From Georgfuchsia sp049276455 (GTDB taxonomy: Bacteria > Pseudomonadota > Gammaproteobacteria > Burkholderiales > Rhodocyclaceae): 64,000 bases of DNA. The notes under the pieces are model-generated. The model was not told where the DNA came from. It ran no database searches and saw only the letters and a program-made list of their open reading frames with translations. Made by a program: the position numbers and the translations under genes. Location: the NCBI GenBank assembly GCA_049276455.1, contig JBASWL010000021.1, positions 210,457 to 274,456 of the forward strand. Direction: 5' to 3'. Each line of letters begins with the position of its first letter. Position 1 is the stretch's first letter. Shown piece after piece: positions 8,675-17,128 of this stretch.

Positions 8675-10351
8675 ATGACCACTGGCATGCGTGATGTCGG
8701 CGGCGCAAATAATGCCAGAGGCATTAGCGCGGAGGAGGGCAGGGTCATATTCGCCTCATCGCTGGGCACTGTTTTCGAGTGGTACGACTTTTACCTTTAC
8801 GGTTCACTCGCGGCAATTCTCAGTAAGCACTTCTTTTCCCGCGTCAATGAAACTACCGGCTTTATCTTTGCCTTGATGGCTTTTGCGGCCGGTTTTGCAG
8901 TGCGCCCATTCGGTGCGCTGGTATTCGGCCGACTCGGCGATCTGATTGGCCGAAAATACACCTTCCTCGTTACCATTCTCATCATGGGTTTGTCGACTGC
9001 GGTTGTTGGAATGCTGCCTACATATTCTCAAATCGGCGTGGCTGCACCGATTATTCTCATTTCGCTGCGTTTGCTACAAGGCCTTGCGCTAGGTGGAGAG
9101 TATGGAGGTGCCGCAACCTACGTAGCGGAACACGCGCCGCAGGGCAAGCGGGGATATTTCACCAGTTTTATCCAGACCACGGCGACGCTGGGTTTGTTTC
9201 TGTCGCTGCTGGTCATTCTTGCCTGTCGCAGCTGGCTTGGTAGTGAGTTCGACGAATGGGGTTGGCGCATTCCCTTCCTGCTCTCGATCCTGCTGCTGAT
9301 CGTGTCGCTATACATCCGCATGCAGTTGAATGAATCGCCCGTGTTCCAGAAAATGAAGGCGGAAGGCAAGGGAACCAAAGCGCCGCTGACCGAGTCATTT
9401 GCACGCTGGGACAATTTGCGCGTCGTCATTCTTGCGCTGCTTGGTGGCACCGCGGGCCAGGCTGTGGTCTGGTATACGGGCCAGTTCTATGCGCTTTTCT
9501 TCATGTTGCAAACGCTGAAGATAGACCCGCAAACGGCGAATCTGCTCATCGCTGGTTCGCTGCTGCTGGGTACGCCTTTCTTCGTTGTCTTCGGTGCCTT
9601 GTCGGACAGAATCGGACGAAAGCCGATAGTGATGATCGGCTGTGTGCTTGCGGCAACGACCTACTTTCCAATTTTCCACGGCCTGACCGAATACGGCAAT
9701 CCGGCGATATACGAGGCGCAGCAAAGCAACCCGGTGACCGTGATGGCCGACCTTACGCAGTGTTCCTTCCAGTTCGACCCGGTAGGCAAAGCCAAATTCA
9801 CCAGCTCCTGCGACATTGCCAAGACCTGGCTGGCGAAAAAGTCGATTCCTTATGCCAATGAAGCTGTACCCGCCGGGACAGTGGCGAGCATCAAAGTTGG
9901 CAGTAAGGTGATAGCCAGTTTCGAAGGAACCGGAATACCGGGTGACCAGTTCAGACCGAAGATGGCGACATTCAGCATGGCGATGGACGATGCAATCAAG
10001 ACGGCAGGCTATCCGCTGAAGGCAGACCCGGCCCAAGTCAATATCCCGATGGTACTGCTGCTGCTGACCATCCTGGTGATCTACGTGACCATGGTTTATG
10101 GCCCGATTGCCGCCTGGCTGGTGGAATTGTTCCCGGCGCGTATCCGCTATACGTCACTGTCCCTGCCATATCACATCGGAAACGGCTGGCTTGGCGGCTT
10201 CCTGCCGACCGTGGCTTTTGCAATGGTGGCGGCAACCGGCGACATCTACTACGGCCTCTGGTACCCGGTTGTGGTAGCGCTGATGACCGCTGTGGTAGGT
10301 ACCCTGCTGTTGCCGGAAACCAAGGATCGCCAGATTCACCACAACGCCTGA
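8675..10351 (+). CDS. MHS-family MFS transporter (metabolite:H+ symporter)
   Basis: A 558-residue, 12-helix major facilitator protein. The N-terminus carries the MHS signature VFEWYDFYLYG followed by RPFGALVFGRLGDLIGRK (motif A), and the second half has GALSDRIGRKP. About 100 hydrophilic residues (about 345-450, with two Cys) are inserted between two late helices and are expected to lie outside the membrane. This longer MHS form is common in betaproteobacteria. An AGGAGCGAG site precedes the ATG. The family imports carboxylates, betaines and aromatic acids by proton symport. The TctDE-like pair immediately upstream probably regulates it. Confidence 0.9.
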   Translation: MTTGMRDVGGANNARGISAEEGRVIFASSLGTVFEWYDFYLYGSLAAILSKHFFSRVNETTGFIFALMAFAAGFAVRPFGALVFGRLGDLIGRKYTFLVTILIMGLSTAVVGMLPTYSQIGVAAPIILISLRLLQGLALGGEYGGAATYVAEHAPQGKRGYFTSFIQTTATLGLFLSLLVILACRSWLGSEFDEWGWRIPFLLSILLLIVSLYIRMQLNESPVFQKMKAEGKGTKAPLTESFARWDNLRVVILALLGGTAGQAVVWYTGQFYALFFMLQTLKIDPQTANLLIAGSLLLGTPFFVVFGALSDRIGRKPIVMIGCVLAATTYFPIFHGLTEYGNPAIYEAQQSNPVTVMADLTQCSFQFDPVGKAKFTSSCDIAKTWLAKKSIPYANEAVPAGTVASIKVGSKVIASFEGTGIPGDQFRPKMATFSMAMDDAIKTAGYPLKADPAQVNIPMVLLLLTILVIYVTMVYGPIAAWLVELFPARIRYTSLSLPYHIGNGWLGGFLPTVAFAMVAATGDIYYGLWYPVVVALMTAVVGTLLLPETKDRQIHHNA

Positions 10352-10412
10352 AAGGAGATATGCTGGCTACCTACCCGCGTTTGCACGGGGGGCATTCCAT
10401 TTTGGTGTATTG

Positions 10413-10608
10413 ATGAAACTGGGGCTGCTGGCCGATATCCATAGCAATCCTGAGGCGCTGAATGCATGCCTGGATCATGCGTTGCGACATGGTGCTGAAC
10501 GATTTGCCTTCGTCGGCGATCTGGTCGGTTACAACGCGGATCCGGTGGCAGTGGTCGAACGCATTGCGGACCTGGTGCGAGATAACGCCGCCGTAGCATC
10601 ATCTGCAT
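10413..10608 (+). pseudogene. Truncated metallophosphoesterase (N-terminal 62 codons only)
   Basis: The frame from ATG 10413 encodes MKLGLLADIHSNPEALNACL and then FAFVGDLVGYNADP. These are the first metal-binding blocks (D-x-H and GDxxGY) of a calcineurin-like phosphoesterase. After about 62 residues, where the GNHD block should follow, the frame stops. The DNA switches to a protein kinase sequence, so about two thirds of the gene is deleted. A family member is normally about 240 residues. A 17-codon frame with a good RBS (AAGGAGAT) runs into its start, possibly a relic of another gene. Confidence 0.8.
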
Positions 10609-10710
10609 GAACAGTATGTGGTACTTCTCGATCTCAAACCTTCAAACATGATGTACCGGCCCAATGGTGAAGCCGATTTGATCAATTGAGGCATCGATGA
10701 TGGGCTGTCG
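10603..10710 (+). pseudogene. Fragment of Ser/Thr protein kinase catalytic loop
   Basis: The frame beginning at 10603 reads LHEQYVVLLDLKPSNMMY, then RPNGEADLIN and a stop. This matches kinase subdomain VIb (HxDLKPxN) and the start of the DFG segment. Slightly downstream IDDGLS (about 10692) resembles the IDFGLS activation segment in another frame. The N-lobe, the activation loop and the C-lobe are missing. Intact relatives in betaproteobacteria are bifunctional kinase-universal stress proteins encoded next to a metallophosphoesterase, exactly the three fragments found here. Confidence 0.75.
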
Positions 10711-10740
10711 GTTTTGATCCGGCACCGCTTAAAGTACAGG

Positions 10741-11154
10741 AGACTTCTGCGCGGTCACGCATCATTCTGGCCGCCGTTGCACCAGAATTCGAGCATCCAG
10801 CACAGGCAGTCGCACTGCAGGAAAGGGTCAAACTCATCGCGGTTGTCAACGAGGATTGCCGGGTCGCATATTCGGCAAAGGGTCGAGTTAAGGCATTAGG
10901 CCAGCGGCTTGGGCATCGCCCCCAGCCATTTGAGTTTCCACGTTCTCGAAGATGACAATCCTGCCGACGCGCTGCTCGATTACGTTCGAATCAATCAGGT
11001 GGAGCAGATCGTGATTGGCGCTTCGCTCTTCAAGGAAGGCCTGGGGCACAGTCTTGTGCTCCGTCCCCTGTTGGGCAGTGACTCATCGCGCGTAGTGCTC
11101 GAAGCGCCTTGCAGCGTGACCGTGGTGCGGCCGCGCAACAATGACGAGAACTAA
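10741..11154 (+). pseudogene. Frameshifted universal stress protein (UspA) domain
   Basis: One frame reads SRIILAAVAPEFEHPAQA up to ALGQRLG near 10913. The homologous sequence then continues one base out of phase as IAPSHLSFHVLEDDNPADAL, through QIVIGASL, to VVLEAPCSVTVVRPR and a stop at 11154. The extra base is about 10914. The C-terminal half is the UspA signature of kinase-USP fusion proteins. It has no usable start, so it is read as the tail of the collapsed kinase-USP gene rather than a separate small gene. Confidence 0.8.
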
Positions 11155-11222
11155 GGGCAGTTCAGGCTTCCAGGAAAGAAGCCCAAAACTTCTTGCACCT
11201 TATGCGCGGTATTTTCAAGCAG

Positions 11223-11252
11223 AAAAAAGGCCGCCCGAAGGCGGCCTTTTTT
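11223..11252. terminator. Bidirectional intrinsic terminator
   Basis: AAAAAAGGCCGCC, loop CGAA, GGCGGCCTTTTTT: a perfect GC stem with an A tract on one side and a T tract on the other. It serves the leftward porin gene (ending at 11278) and anything transcribed rightward from the transporter or pseudogene region. Confidence 0.92.
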
Positions 11253-11277
11253 CTTCCAGGATCGGGGTTGGCCGATA

Positions 11278-12447
11278 TTAGAAAGAGTGACGAACGCCAA
11301 CCGAAAAGGCTGTAACGTTAGCGCCAGAGCCGAAACCGGCTGTATTGGTGCCAGCCAATACGGAAGCTGCGGTATTGCCTGTTCCTACAGCACCGGTGGA
11401 GAAGTTGTAGGCTGCATTGTCGTCATTGTTGATGCGTGAATACACAGCCTTGACCAGCGTGCGCTTCGACAGGTTCTGCAGGTAGCCCACTGTGATGAGC
11501 TTGGCACCTGTTGCGCCAATGGTACCGCCGGATTCCAGATCCTTGGCTACGGTGTAGTCGGCGATCAGACCGCCGGTTTCGGTGACCATGTACTTGCCTT
11601 GCAGGCTGTAGGCATTTTGTCTCACATCACCACCACCGACGAAATCAATTTCCTGCCTGTCCCACTGGAAGGTCACTTTGTGGCCACCATCAAAGTTGTA
11701 ACCCAGACCGATGCGATGGTTCTTGATGAGATCAAGGTTGCCAACTACGTTGTCACCAGCATCAACTCTGCCATAGACATAACCCAGATCCCAGCCGCCG
11801 GTAGCGTAGTTGACACCAAACTCATAAGTCTTGCCGCCATTCTGTGTGCCAGCACCTGTGCCGTCTTCGAGTTGTCTGTTCTCACCAAACGAGTAATCAA
11901 GCATGAAGTTCAGGCCGTTGTAGTCCCGGGTCTTGTAGGCGATGGCGCTGCTCATACGCGTATCAAACGTGCCGGCCGTGGCGGTATTGCCCACGTTCGG
12001 CAGGTTACCCAGCAGGGAAACCGCAGTGCCGACACCGGTGTTGCCCGGCAGCATTTCCATGCGATTGCCCAGAGAACGAGTGGCACCTGTAAAGTTGCCA
12101 GCAAAGAGGGTACCGAAATCGCCAGTCAGACCGACATAAGTGTCGCGACCGGAACCGCTGTAGACACCAGTATCGGCATTGAAGCCGGTTTCGAACTGGA
12201 ACAGTGCCTTGAGGCCGTTACCCAGATCTTCCGTGCCCTTCAAGCCGACATAGGAGGAATTGGAATTGACGCGACCAGTGTTGCCGTAGTCTGCATTGGC
12301 CAGTGGGTTCGTCAGAGGTGCTGCGTTAGAGGTCTTGACGGAATCAATGGTCACGTCGGCAACGCCGTACAGTGTGACATTGGTTTGGGCAAACACGGCG
12401 GTGCTGGCAAGACCAGCGATGGCCAGAGCGATCAGTTTCTTTTGCAT
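11278..12447 (-). CDS. Gram-negative general porin (betaproteobacterial type)
   Basis: A 389-residue outer-membrane protein. A signal peptide MQKKLIALAIAGLASTAVFA (cleavage after residue 20) is followed by QTNVTLYGVADV, the usual first strand of betaproteobacterial trimeric porins. Alternating hydrophobic strands, G/N-rich loops and a C-terminal Phe (GVRHSF), the BAM recognition signal, complete the picture. It is expected to allow passive diffusion of small anions and nutrients. A strong terminator follows. The long upstream region contains an FNR-like palindrome, listed separately. Confidence 0.95.
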   Translation of the reverse strand: MQKKLIALAIAGLASTAVFAQTNVTLYGVADVTIDSVKTSNAAPLTNPLANADYGNTGRVNSNSSYVGLKGTEDLGNGLKALFQFETGFNADTGVYSGSGRDTYVGLTGDFGTLFAGNFTGATRSLGNRMEMLPGNTGVGTAVSLLGNLPNVGNTATAGTFDTRMSSAIAYKTRDYNGLNFMLDYSFGENRQLEDGTGAGTQNGGKTYEFGVNYATGGWDLGYVYGRVDAGDNVVGNLDLIKNHRIGLGYNFDGGHKVTFQWDRQEIDFVGGGDVRQNAYSLQGKYMVTETGGLIADYTVAKDLESGGTIGATGAKLITVGYLQNLSKRTLVKAVYSRINNDDNAAYNFSTGAVGTGNTAASVLAGTNTAGFGSGANVTAFSVGVRHSF

Positions 12448-12636
12448 TTGGTTAATCTCCTAGAGTGGAAACAGCTTCACGAGGACAGCTTCATTAATAC
12501 ATCTTGCCGAACCCGGACTTCAATCAGTCGGGGCGAATTATGCGCATGCAGTCTCATGGATGCCAAGGTTTAACGCTGTTTCACTCAGGGTAATGTCGTC
12601 TCTTTGCAACAATTCTGAAATAATCACTCCAATCTA

Positions 12637-12650
12637 TTGACTTAAATCAA
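12637..12650 (-). promoter_or_regulatory. Candidate FNR/ANR-type box upstream of the porin
   Basis: TTGACTTAAATCAA matches the FNR consensus TTGAT-N4-ATCAA at all but one arm position. It lies about 190 bases upstream of the porin ATG, within A/T-rich DNA just past the peroxiredoxin terminator. A class II position would put transcription start near 12602, giving a leader of about 150 bases. No convincing -10 hexamer could be fixed, so oxygen control is only a suggestion. Confidence 0.4.
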
Positions 12651-12668
12651 TATTATTAAAGTAAAAAA

Positions 12669-12698
12669 CAAAACGGCCACCAGAAGGAGGCCGTTTTG
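12669..12698 (-). terminator. Intrinsic terminator of the peroxiredoxin gene
   Basis: CAAAACGGCC and GGCCGTTTTG form a 10-bp stem with a 10-base loop. On the minus strand the stem is followed by a T-rich run (GTTTTTTAC). It lies 28 bases beyond the peroxiredoxin stop. Confidence 0.85.
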
Positions 12699-12725
12699 TA
12701 CATCGTAAAGCTTGAAAATGTGGCG

Positions 12726-13322
12726 CTAAAGTGCCTTGGCGTTCTCGGCCAGATATTTGGCGACGCCTTCGGTGCTCGCCGTCATGCCCTTCTTGCCCTT
12801 TTGCCAGCCGGCGGGGCAGACCTCGCCATGCTCTTCGGTAAATTGCAGGGCATCGACCATGCGCAGCATCTCGTCGACATTGCGCCCGAGCGGCAGGTCA
12901 TTGACAACCTGATGACGAACCAGTCCGGCCTTGTCGATCAGGAAGGAACCGCGGAAAGCGACACCGCCGGCGGATTCGACGTCGTAGGCCTGGGCGATGG
13001 CGTGGTTGATGTCGGCCACCATTGGATAGCCGACCTGGCCGATACCACCATTGTTGACCGGAGTGTTTTTCCACGCGAGGTGGGTATAGTGCGAGTCAAT
13101 GGAGCAGCTCAGCACTTCGACACCGCGGGCCTTGAATTCTTCGAGACGGTGATCGAAGGCGATCAATTCGGAAGGACAGACAAAGGTGAAGTCGAGCGGA
13201 TAGAAGAACAACACGACATACTTGCCCTTGAGGCTGGAGAGCTTGAGTTCCTTGATTTCGTTATTGCCATAAACCGCTTGGGCAGAAAAATCAGGGGCGG
13301 GTTTACCGACGAGTACAGCCAT
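12726..13322 (-). CDS. Typical 2-Cys peroxiredoxin (AhpC/Prx1 type)
   Basis: A 198-residue cytosolic thiol peroxidase. The peroxidatic cysteine is C49 in DFTFVCPSE and the resolving cysteine is C169 in GEVCPAGW; both are needed for the intersubunit disulfide cycle that reduces H2O2 and organic peroxides. The start MAVLVGKPAPDF is chosen at 13322 because AAGGAGT lies seven bases upstream; a frame to 13391 has no RBS. It is monocistronic with its own terminator. The reductant is not encoded nearby. Confidence 0.94.
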   Translation of the reverse strand: MAVLVGKPAPDFSAQAVYGNNEIKELKLSSLKGKYVVLFFYPLDFTFVCPSELIAFDHRLEEFKARGVEVLSCSIDSHYTHLAWKNTPVNNGGIGQVGYPMVADINHAIAQAYDVESAGGVAFRGSFLIDKAGLVRHQVVNDLPLGRNVDEMLRMVDALQFTEEHGEVCPAGWQKGKKGMTASTEGVAKYLAENAKAL

Positions 13323-13431
13323 AGCAAGACTCCTTAAGAAAAGTTGCGGATTGAAAGACAGCAAGCTAATTGTGGCGCCGGATGAAGGCAATCGTCAATC
13401 GAGCCTGACTATCAGGCTGATAGATGCAATC

Positions 13432-13710
13432 CTACTCCGTTGGCTGTTGACTGAACCCTGCCAGTGACGAGTCGGTGTCCAGATGTTCGACATATACCTG
13501 ATCCACTCGCGCCGCAGGCGGACCGCTTCTGGTCCAATGGATCATTGCGGCGATTGTTTCGGCATCGCCGCTGATGACCGCCTCGACGCTGCCATCGCGC
13601 CGGTTGCGCACCCAACCCGCAATGCCCAAGCGAAGCGCCGCGTTAACCATATGATAGCGAAAGCCGACGCCCTGCACGAGGCCGGTAATGACCAGACGGC
13701 GTGCTTCCAT
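13432..13710 (-). CDS. acyP: Acylphosphatase
   Basis: A 92-residue protein with the acylphosphatase signature VQGVGFRYHMVNAA. The catalytic Arg is R18 and the catalytic Asn is N36 in GWVRNRRDGSVEAVISG. It hydrolyses carboxyl-phosphate bonds such as acetyl phosphate or 1,3-bisphosphoglycerate. It begins ten bases downstream of the metG stop on the same strand and is probably the last gene of that unit. Confidence 0.95.
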   Translation of the reverse strand: MEARRLVITGLVQGVGFRYHMVNAALRLGIAGWVRNRRDGSVEAVISGDAETIAAMIHWTRSGPPAARVDQVYVEHLDTDSSLAGFSQQPTE

Positions 13711-13720
13711 CCGCGATACC

Positions 13721-15850
13721 TTATTTGACCTTCATGCCTGGGGTGGCGCCAGAATCCGGCGAGAGAATGTAGAGACCACCTGTCTCGCCGCTCTCGTCCG
13801 AGGCCGCCAGCACCATGCCCTCGGACATGCCGAACTTCATTTTTCGCGGCGCGAGGTTGGCCACCATGACCGTCAGGCGCCCCACCAAGGTTGCCGGATC
13901 GTAGGCGGACTTGATGCCGGCGAATACCTGACGCGGTTTTTCTTCGCCGATGTCGAGACTCAGGCGAATCAGTTTGTCGGCGCCTTCGACATGGGCGGCA
14001 TCGACGATCTTCGCCACGCGCAGATCGACCTTGGCGAAATCGTCGATCCCAATAGTCGCCGTGCCAGCGGCGCCGTTCTCGTTCTTACCCTCTCCCGTGA
14101 CGAGAGAGGGCTGGGGAGAGGGTGTGATGGGCGTGGGTGTTTCCATAAGTGATTCCTTGTTGGCATCGACCAGTGCTGCTACCTGCTTGGCTTCAATGCG
14201 AGTCATCAGGTGTTCGTATTTGTTGATGGTGTGACCGTCTGGCATTGGGCCAGCGGCGTCGGCCCAATGCAGCGGAGCGATGTTGAGGAACTTCTCCACT
14301 TGCTCGGCCAACTTTGGCAGGATCGGCTTGAGATAAATTGTAAGTATGCGGAACTGGTTCAGTGCGACGCTGCAAACTGCTTGCAGCTCAGCATTCCGCG
14401 CGGGGTCCTTGGCGATTTCCCAAGGTTTCGCGTCGTTTACGAACTGATTCGTGGAGTCCGCCAAGGCCATGACTTCACGCAAGGCTCTTGAATAATCGCG
14501 CGACTCATAGAGTTGGGCAATCTGATCGGCTTTTGCGGTCAATTCTCCGAGCGGTTGATCTGCGCTGAGGCCAAACAGCGATGCACCATAGTCGAAGGTA
14601 TTTTCGGGAAGCTTTAACTTTCCTTCAAATCGTTTGGTTACAAATCCCGCGCAACGGCTTGCGATATTGATGTACTTGCCGATGAGATCCGAATTCACTC
14701 GGGCAACAAAGTCCTCGAGATTGAGGTCGATATCCTCCATGCTGCCATTGAGCTTGGCGGCGAAGTAATAGCGCAGCCATTCCGGATTGAGGCCCTGCTG
14801 CAAATAGCTTTCGGCGGTAATGAAGGTGCCGCGCGATTTCGACATCTTGGCGCCATCCACGGTGAGAAAACCGTGCACAAAAATGCCGGTTGGTGTGCGG
14901 TAACCCGCATGTTCGAGCATGGCGGGCCAGAACAGGGCGTGGAAGTAGAGGATGTCCTTGCCGATGAAGTGATACAGCTCGGCGGTCGAATCCTTGGCCC
15001 AGAAGGCGTCGAAATCCAGCCCCTGCCTGTCGCAAAGATTCTTGAACGAACCCATGTAGCCGACCGGCGCGTCGAGCCAGACGTAGAAGTATTTGTCCTC
15101 GGTGTCCGGAATCCGGAAGCCGAAATACGGGGCGTCGCGCGAAATGTCCCAGTCGGTGAGCTTGTTTTCACCTTCTGTGCCAAGCCATTCCTGCATCTTG
15201 TTGGCTGCCTCGTTTTGCAGGCGGTCGTCGCGCGTCCAGTTGCGCAGGAAACTCTGGCAACGCGGATCGGAAAGCTTGAAGAAAAAGTGCTCGGACTGAC
15301 GCAATTCGGGCTTGGCCCCGGAAACGGCGGAATAGGGATTCTTCAAGTCGGTCGGGGCGTAGGCGGCGCCACACGCTTCACACGCGTCGCCGTACTGGTC
15401 TTTCGCGTTGCATTTGGGACATTCGCCCTTGATGAAGCGGTCGGGCAGAAACATCTGCTTGGCCGGGTCGTAGTATTGCTCGATGGCGCGCATGTCGATC
15501 AGGTTCGCGGCCTTTAGCCGGGCGTAGATTTCTTCCGCGTAGTGGCGGGTTTCGTCGGAGTGGGTCGAGTGGTAGTTGTCGAAAGCGACATGAAAGCCGG
15601 CGAAATCACGGCTGTGTTCAGTATGGACGCGGGAGATCAAGGCTTCCGGCGTGATGCCCTCCTTCTCGGCGCGCAGCATGATCGGCGTACCGTGGGTGTC
15701 GTCGGCACAGACGTAATGGCACTCATGCCCACGCATTTTCTGGAAGCGCACCCAGACGTCGGTCTGGATGTACTCGACCAGATGGCCGAGATGGATGGCT
15801 CCGTTAGCATAGGGCAGGGCCGAAGTGACGAGGATTTTGCGCGAAGTCAT
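13721..15850 (-). CDS. metG: Methionine--tRNA ligase with C-terminal tRNA-binding domain
   Basis: A 709-residue class I synthetase. The HIGH motif is HLGH at 20-23. The zinc knuckle has C144, C147, C157 and C160. KMSKS is at 335-339, followed by the helical anticodon-binding domain and, after a linker, an OB-fold tRNA-binding (Trbp111-like) domain from about 605 to the end (DLRVAKIVDA, KMKFGMSEGM). The start at 15850 gives MTSRKILVTSALPYANG as in orthologues; a frame extending to 15949 adds 33 unrelated residues. The linker codons at about 577-588 are made of a dispersed DNA repeat, noted separately. Divergent from apbC. Confidence 0.97.
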   Translation of the reverse strand: MTSRKILVTSALPYANGAIHLGHLVEYIQTDVWVRFQKMRGHECHYVCADDTHGTPIMLRAEKEGITPEALISRVHTEHSRDFAGFHVAFDNYHSTHSDETRHYAEEIYARLKAANLIDMRAIEQYYDPAKQMFLPDRFIKGECPKCNAKDQYGDACEACGAAYAPTDLKNPYSAVSGAKPELRQSEHFFFKLSDPRCQSFLRNWTRDDRLQNEAANKMQEWLGTEGENKLTDWDISRDAPYFGFRIPDTEDKYFYVWLDAPVGYMGSFKNLCDRQGLDFDAFWAKDSTAELYHFIGKDILYFHALFWPAMLEHAGYRTPTGIFVHGFLTVDGAKMSKSRGTFITAESYLQQGLNPEWLRYYFAAKLNGSMEDIDLNLEDFVARVNSDLIGKYINIASRCAGFVTKRFEGKLKLPENTFDYGASLFGLSADQPLGELTAKADQIAQLYESRDYSRALREVMALADSTNQFVNDAKPWEIAKDPARNAELQAVCSVALNQFRILTIYLKPILPKLAEQVEKFLNIAPLHWADAAGPMPDGHTINKYEHLMTRIEAKQVAALVDANKESLMETPTPITPSPQPSLVTGEGKNENGAAGTATIGIDDFAKVDLRVAKIVDAAHVEGADKLIRLSLDIGEEKPRQVFAGIKSAYDPATLVGRLTVMVANLAPRKMKFGMSEGMVLAASDESGETGGLYILSPDSGATPGMKVK
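14088..14122. repeat. Dispersed CCCTCTCCC/GAGAGGG repeat inside metG
   Basis: CCCTCTC at 14088-14094 is inverted against GAGAGGG at 14104-14110 and again at 14116-14122, forming the common CCCTCTCCC..GAGAGGGCTGGGGAGAGGG palindromic repeat. It lies within the metG reading frame and encodes the Pro/Ser/Gly-rich stretch TPSPQPSLVTGEG in the linker before the tRNA-binding domain. The frame is kept. Confidence 0.8.
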
Positions 15851-15947
15851 GGCTGGGTACGGGAGAGGGCAGGCGCGAATTCTAGCAAACGAGACGCTGC
15901 GGCTCCGGGCGTCTATACTTGCGGGCTCCGCAATCAGAGAAAGCATC

Positions 15948-17036
15948 ATGAGTATCTCCGAATCACAAATTCAGGCTGCACTCCAGGAAGTCGTCGATCC
16001 TAATACCGGCAAGGATTTCATGACCAGCCGCTGTGCCAGAAACATCAGGATTGCCGGCAACGACGTCACACTCGACATTGAGCTCGGTTACCCGGCGAAA
16101 AGCCAGATCGAGAGCATCCGCAAACTGGTGGAAAACAAGTTGTACACCATTGGGGGAGCCGGCAAAGTCAGCGTCAACGTCTATACCAAAATTGTTTCGC
16201 ATGTTGTGCAGCGTGGCGTCAAGCTGATTCCGGGCGTGAAGAACATCGTTGCGGTGGCATCGGGCAAAGGTGGTGTCGGCAAGTCAACGACTGCTGTCAA
16301 TCTGGCGCTGGCTTTGGCTGTCGAAGGTGCGAAGGTCGGTATTCTCGATGCTGACATCTATGGTCCGTCGTTACCCTTGATGCTGGGCATCGAAGGACAG
16401 CCCGAGTCGAAAGATGGAAAAACCATCGAGCCGATGGAAGCGCATGGCATCCAGACCATGTCGATCGGCTTTCTGGTCAGCAAGGACACGCCCATGGTCT
16501 GGCGTGGCCCGATGGTGACCCAGGCTTTACAGCAGTTGCTGAAGGACACGCAATGGCGTGATCTTGATTACCTTATTGTGGACATGCCGCCGGGCACCGG
16601 CGATATCCAGCTTACATTGGCGCAGCAGGTACCGGTCACCGGTGCGGTGATCGTCACCACGCCGCAGGACATCGCATTGCTTGATGCGATAAAGGGGTTG
16701 AAAATGTTCGAGAAGGTTGGTATTCCCATCCTTGGCGTCGTCGAGAACATGAGCATCCACATCTGTTCCAACTGTGGTCATGAAGAACATGTCTTTGGCA
16801 GTGGTGGCGCCTCGCGTCTGGCGCAGGACAATGAGGTCGAGGTGCTCGGTGCGTTGCCGCTGGACATTCATATCCGCGAACAGACCGATGCCGGCAATCC
16901 TACGGTGGTGGCCGATCCGCAAGGGCGGGTGGCGGAGATTTACCGCGACATCGCGCGTCAGGTGGCAATCAGGATTGCCGAGAGGGCCAAGGACATGACG
17001 TCGAAGTTTCCCAACATTGTGGTGCAGAACACCTGA
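15948..17036 (+). CDS. apbC: Iron-sulfur cluster carrier protein ApbC/Mrp
   Basis: A 362-residue P-loop ATPase of the Mrp/NBP35 family. An N-terminal MIP18-like domain (about 1-85) precedes the deviant Walker A GKGGVGKST at 106-114. A CxxC (CSNCGHEE) near the C-terminal third binds the transferable [4Fe-4S] cluster. The ATG at 15948 gives MSISESQIQAALQEVVDPN, the normal N-terminus. The gene is divergent from metG with 97 bases between starts, a common betaproteobacterial arrangement. Confidence 0.96.
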   Translation: MSISESQIQAALQEVVDPNTGKDFMTSRCARNIRIAGNDVTLDIELGYPAKSQIESIRKLVENKLYTIGGAGKVSVNVYTKIVSHVVQRGVKLIPGVKNIVAVASGKGGVGKSTTAVNLALALAVEGAKVGILDADIYGPSLPLMLGIEGQPESKDGKTIEPMEAHGIQTMSIGFLVSKDTPMVWRGPMVTQALQQLLKDTQWRDLDYLIVDMPPGTGDIQLTLAQQVPVTGAVIVTTPQDIALLDAIKGLKMFEKVGIPILGVVENMSIHICSNCGHEEHVFGSGGASRLAQDNEVEVLGALPLDIHIREQTDAGNPTVVADPQGRVAEIYRDIARQVAIRIAERAKDMTSKFPNIVVQNT

Positions 17037-17040
17037 AAAC

Positions 17041-17126
17041 AGTAGGAGTAAGGAGGCAGGAGTGAAGAGTTAAACCCCCACGTTCCTGCCTTATACTCCT
17101 CACCCCTCACTCCTCACTCCTCACCG
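17041..17126. repeat. GGAGT/ACTCC-rich repeat between apbC and dcd
   Basis: GTAGGAGTAAGGAGGCAGGA (from 17042) is an imperfect inverted copy of TTCCTGCCTTATACTCCT (to about 17100), giving a long hairpin. It is followed by short tandem units of ACTCCTC/CCTCAC up to 17125. It may help terminate apbC transcription, but it lacks a T tract. It resembles dispersed micro-repeats seen between betaproteobacterial genes. Confidence 0.55.
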
Positions 17127-17128
17127 AA

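Noticed and set aside
10909..11154. Separate small universal stress protein gene
   Set aside because: It lacks the first half of the Usp domain, which is present upstream one base out of frame. It is therefore the tail of a pseudogene.
17041..17126. Short tandem units before dcd as a CRISPR-like array
   Set aside because: Units are only five to eight bases, imperfect and without spacers.
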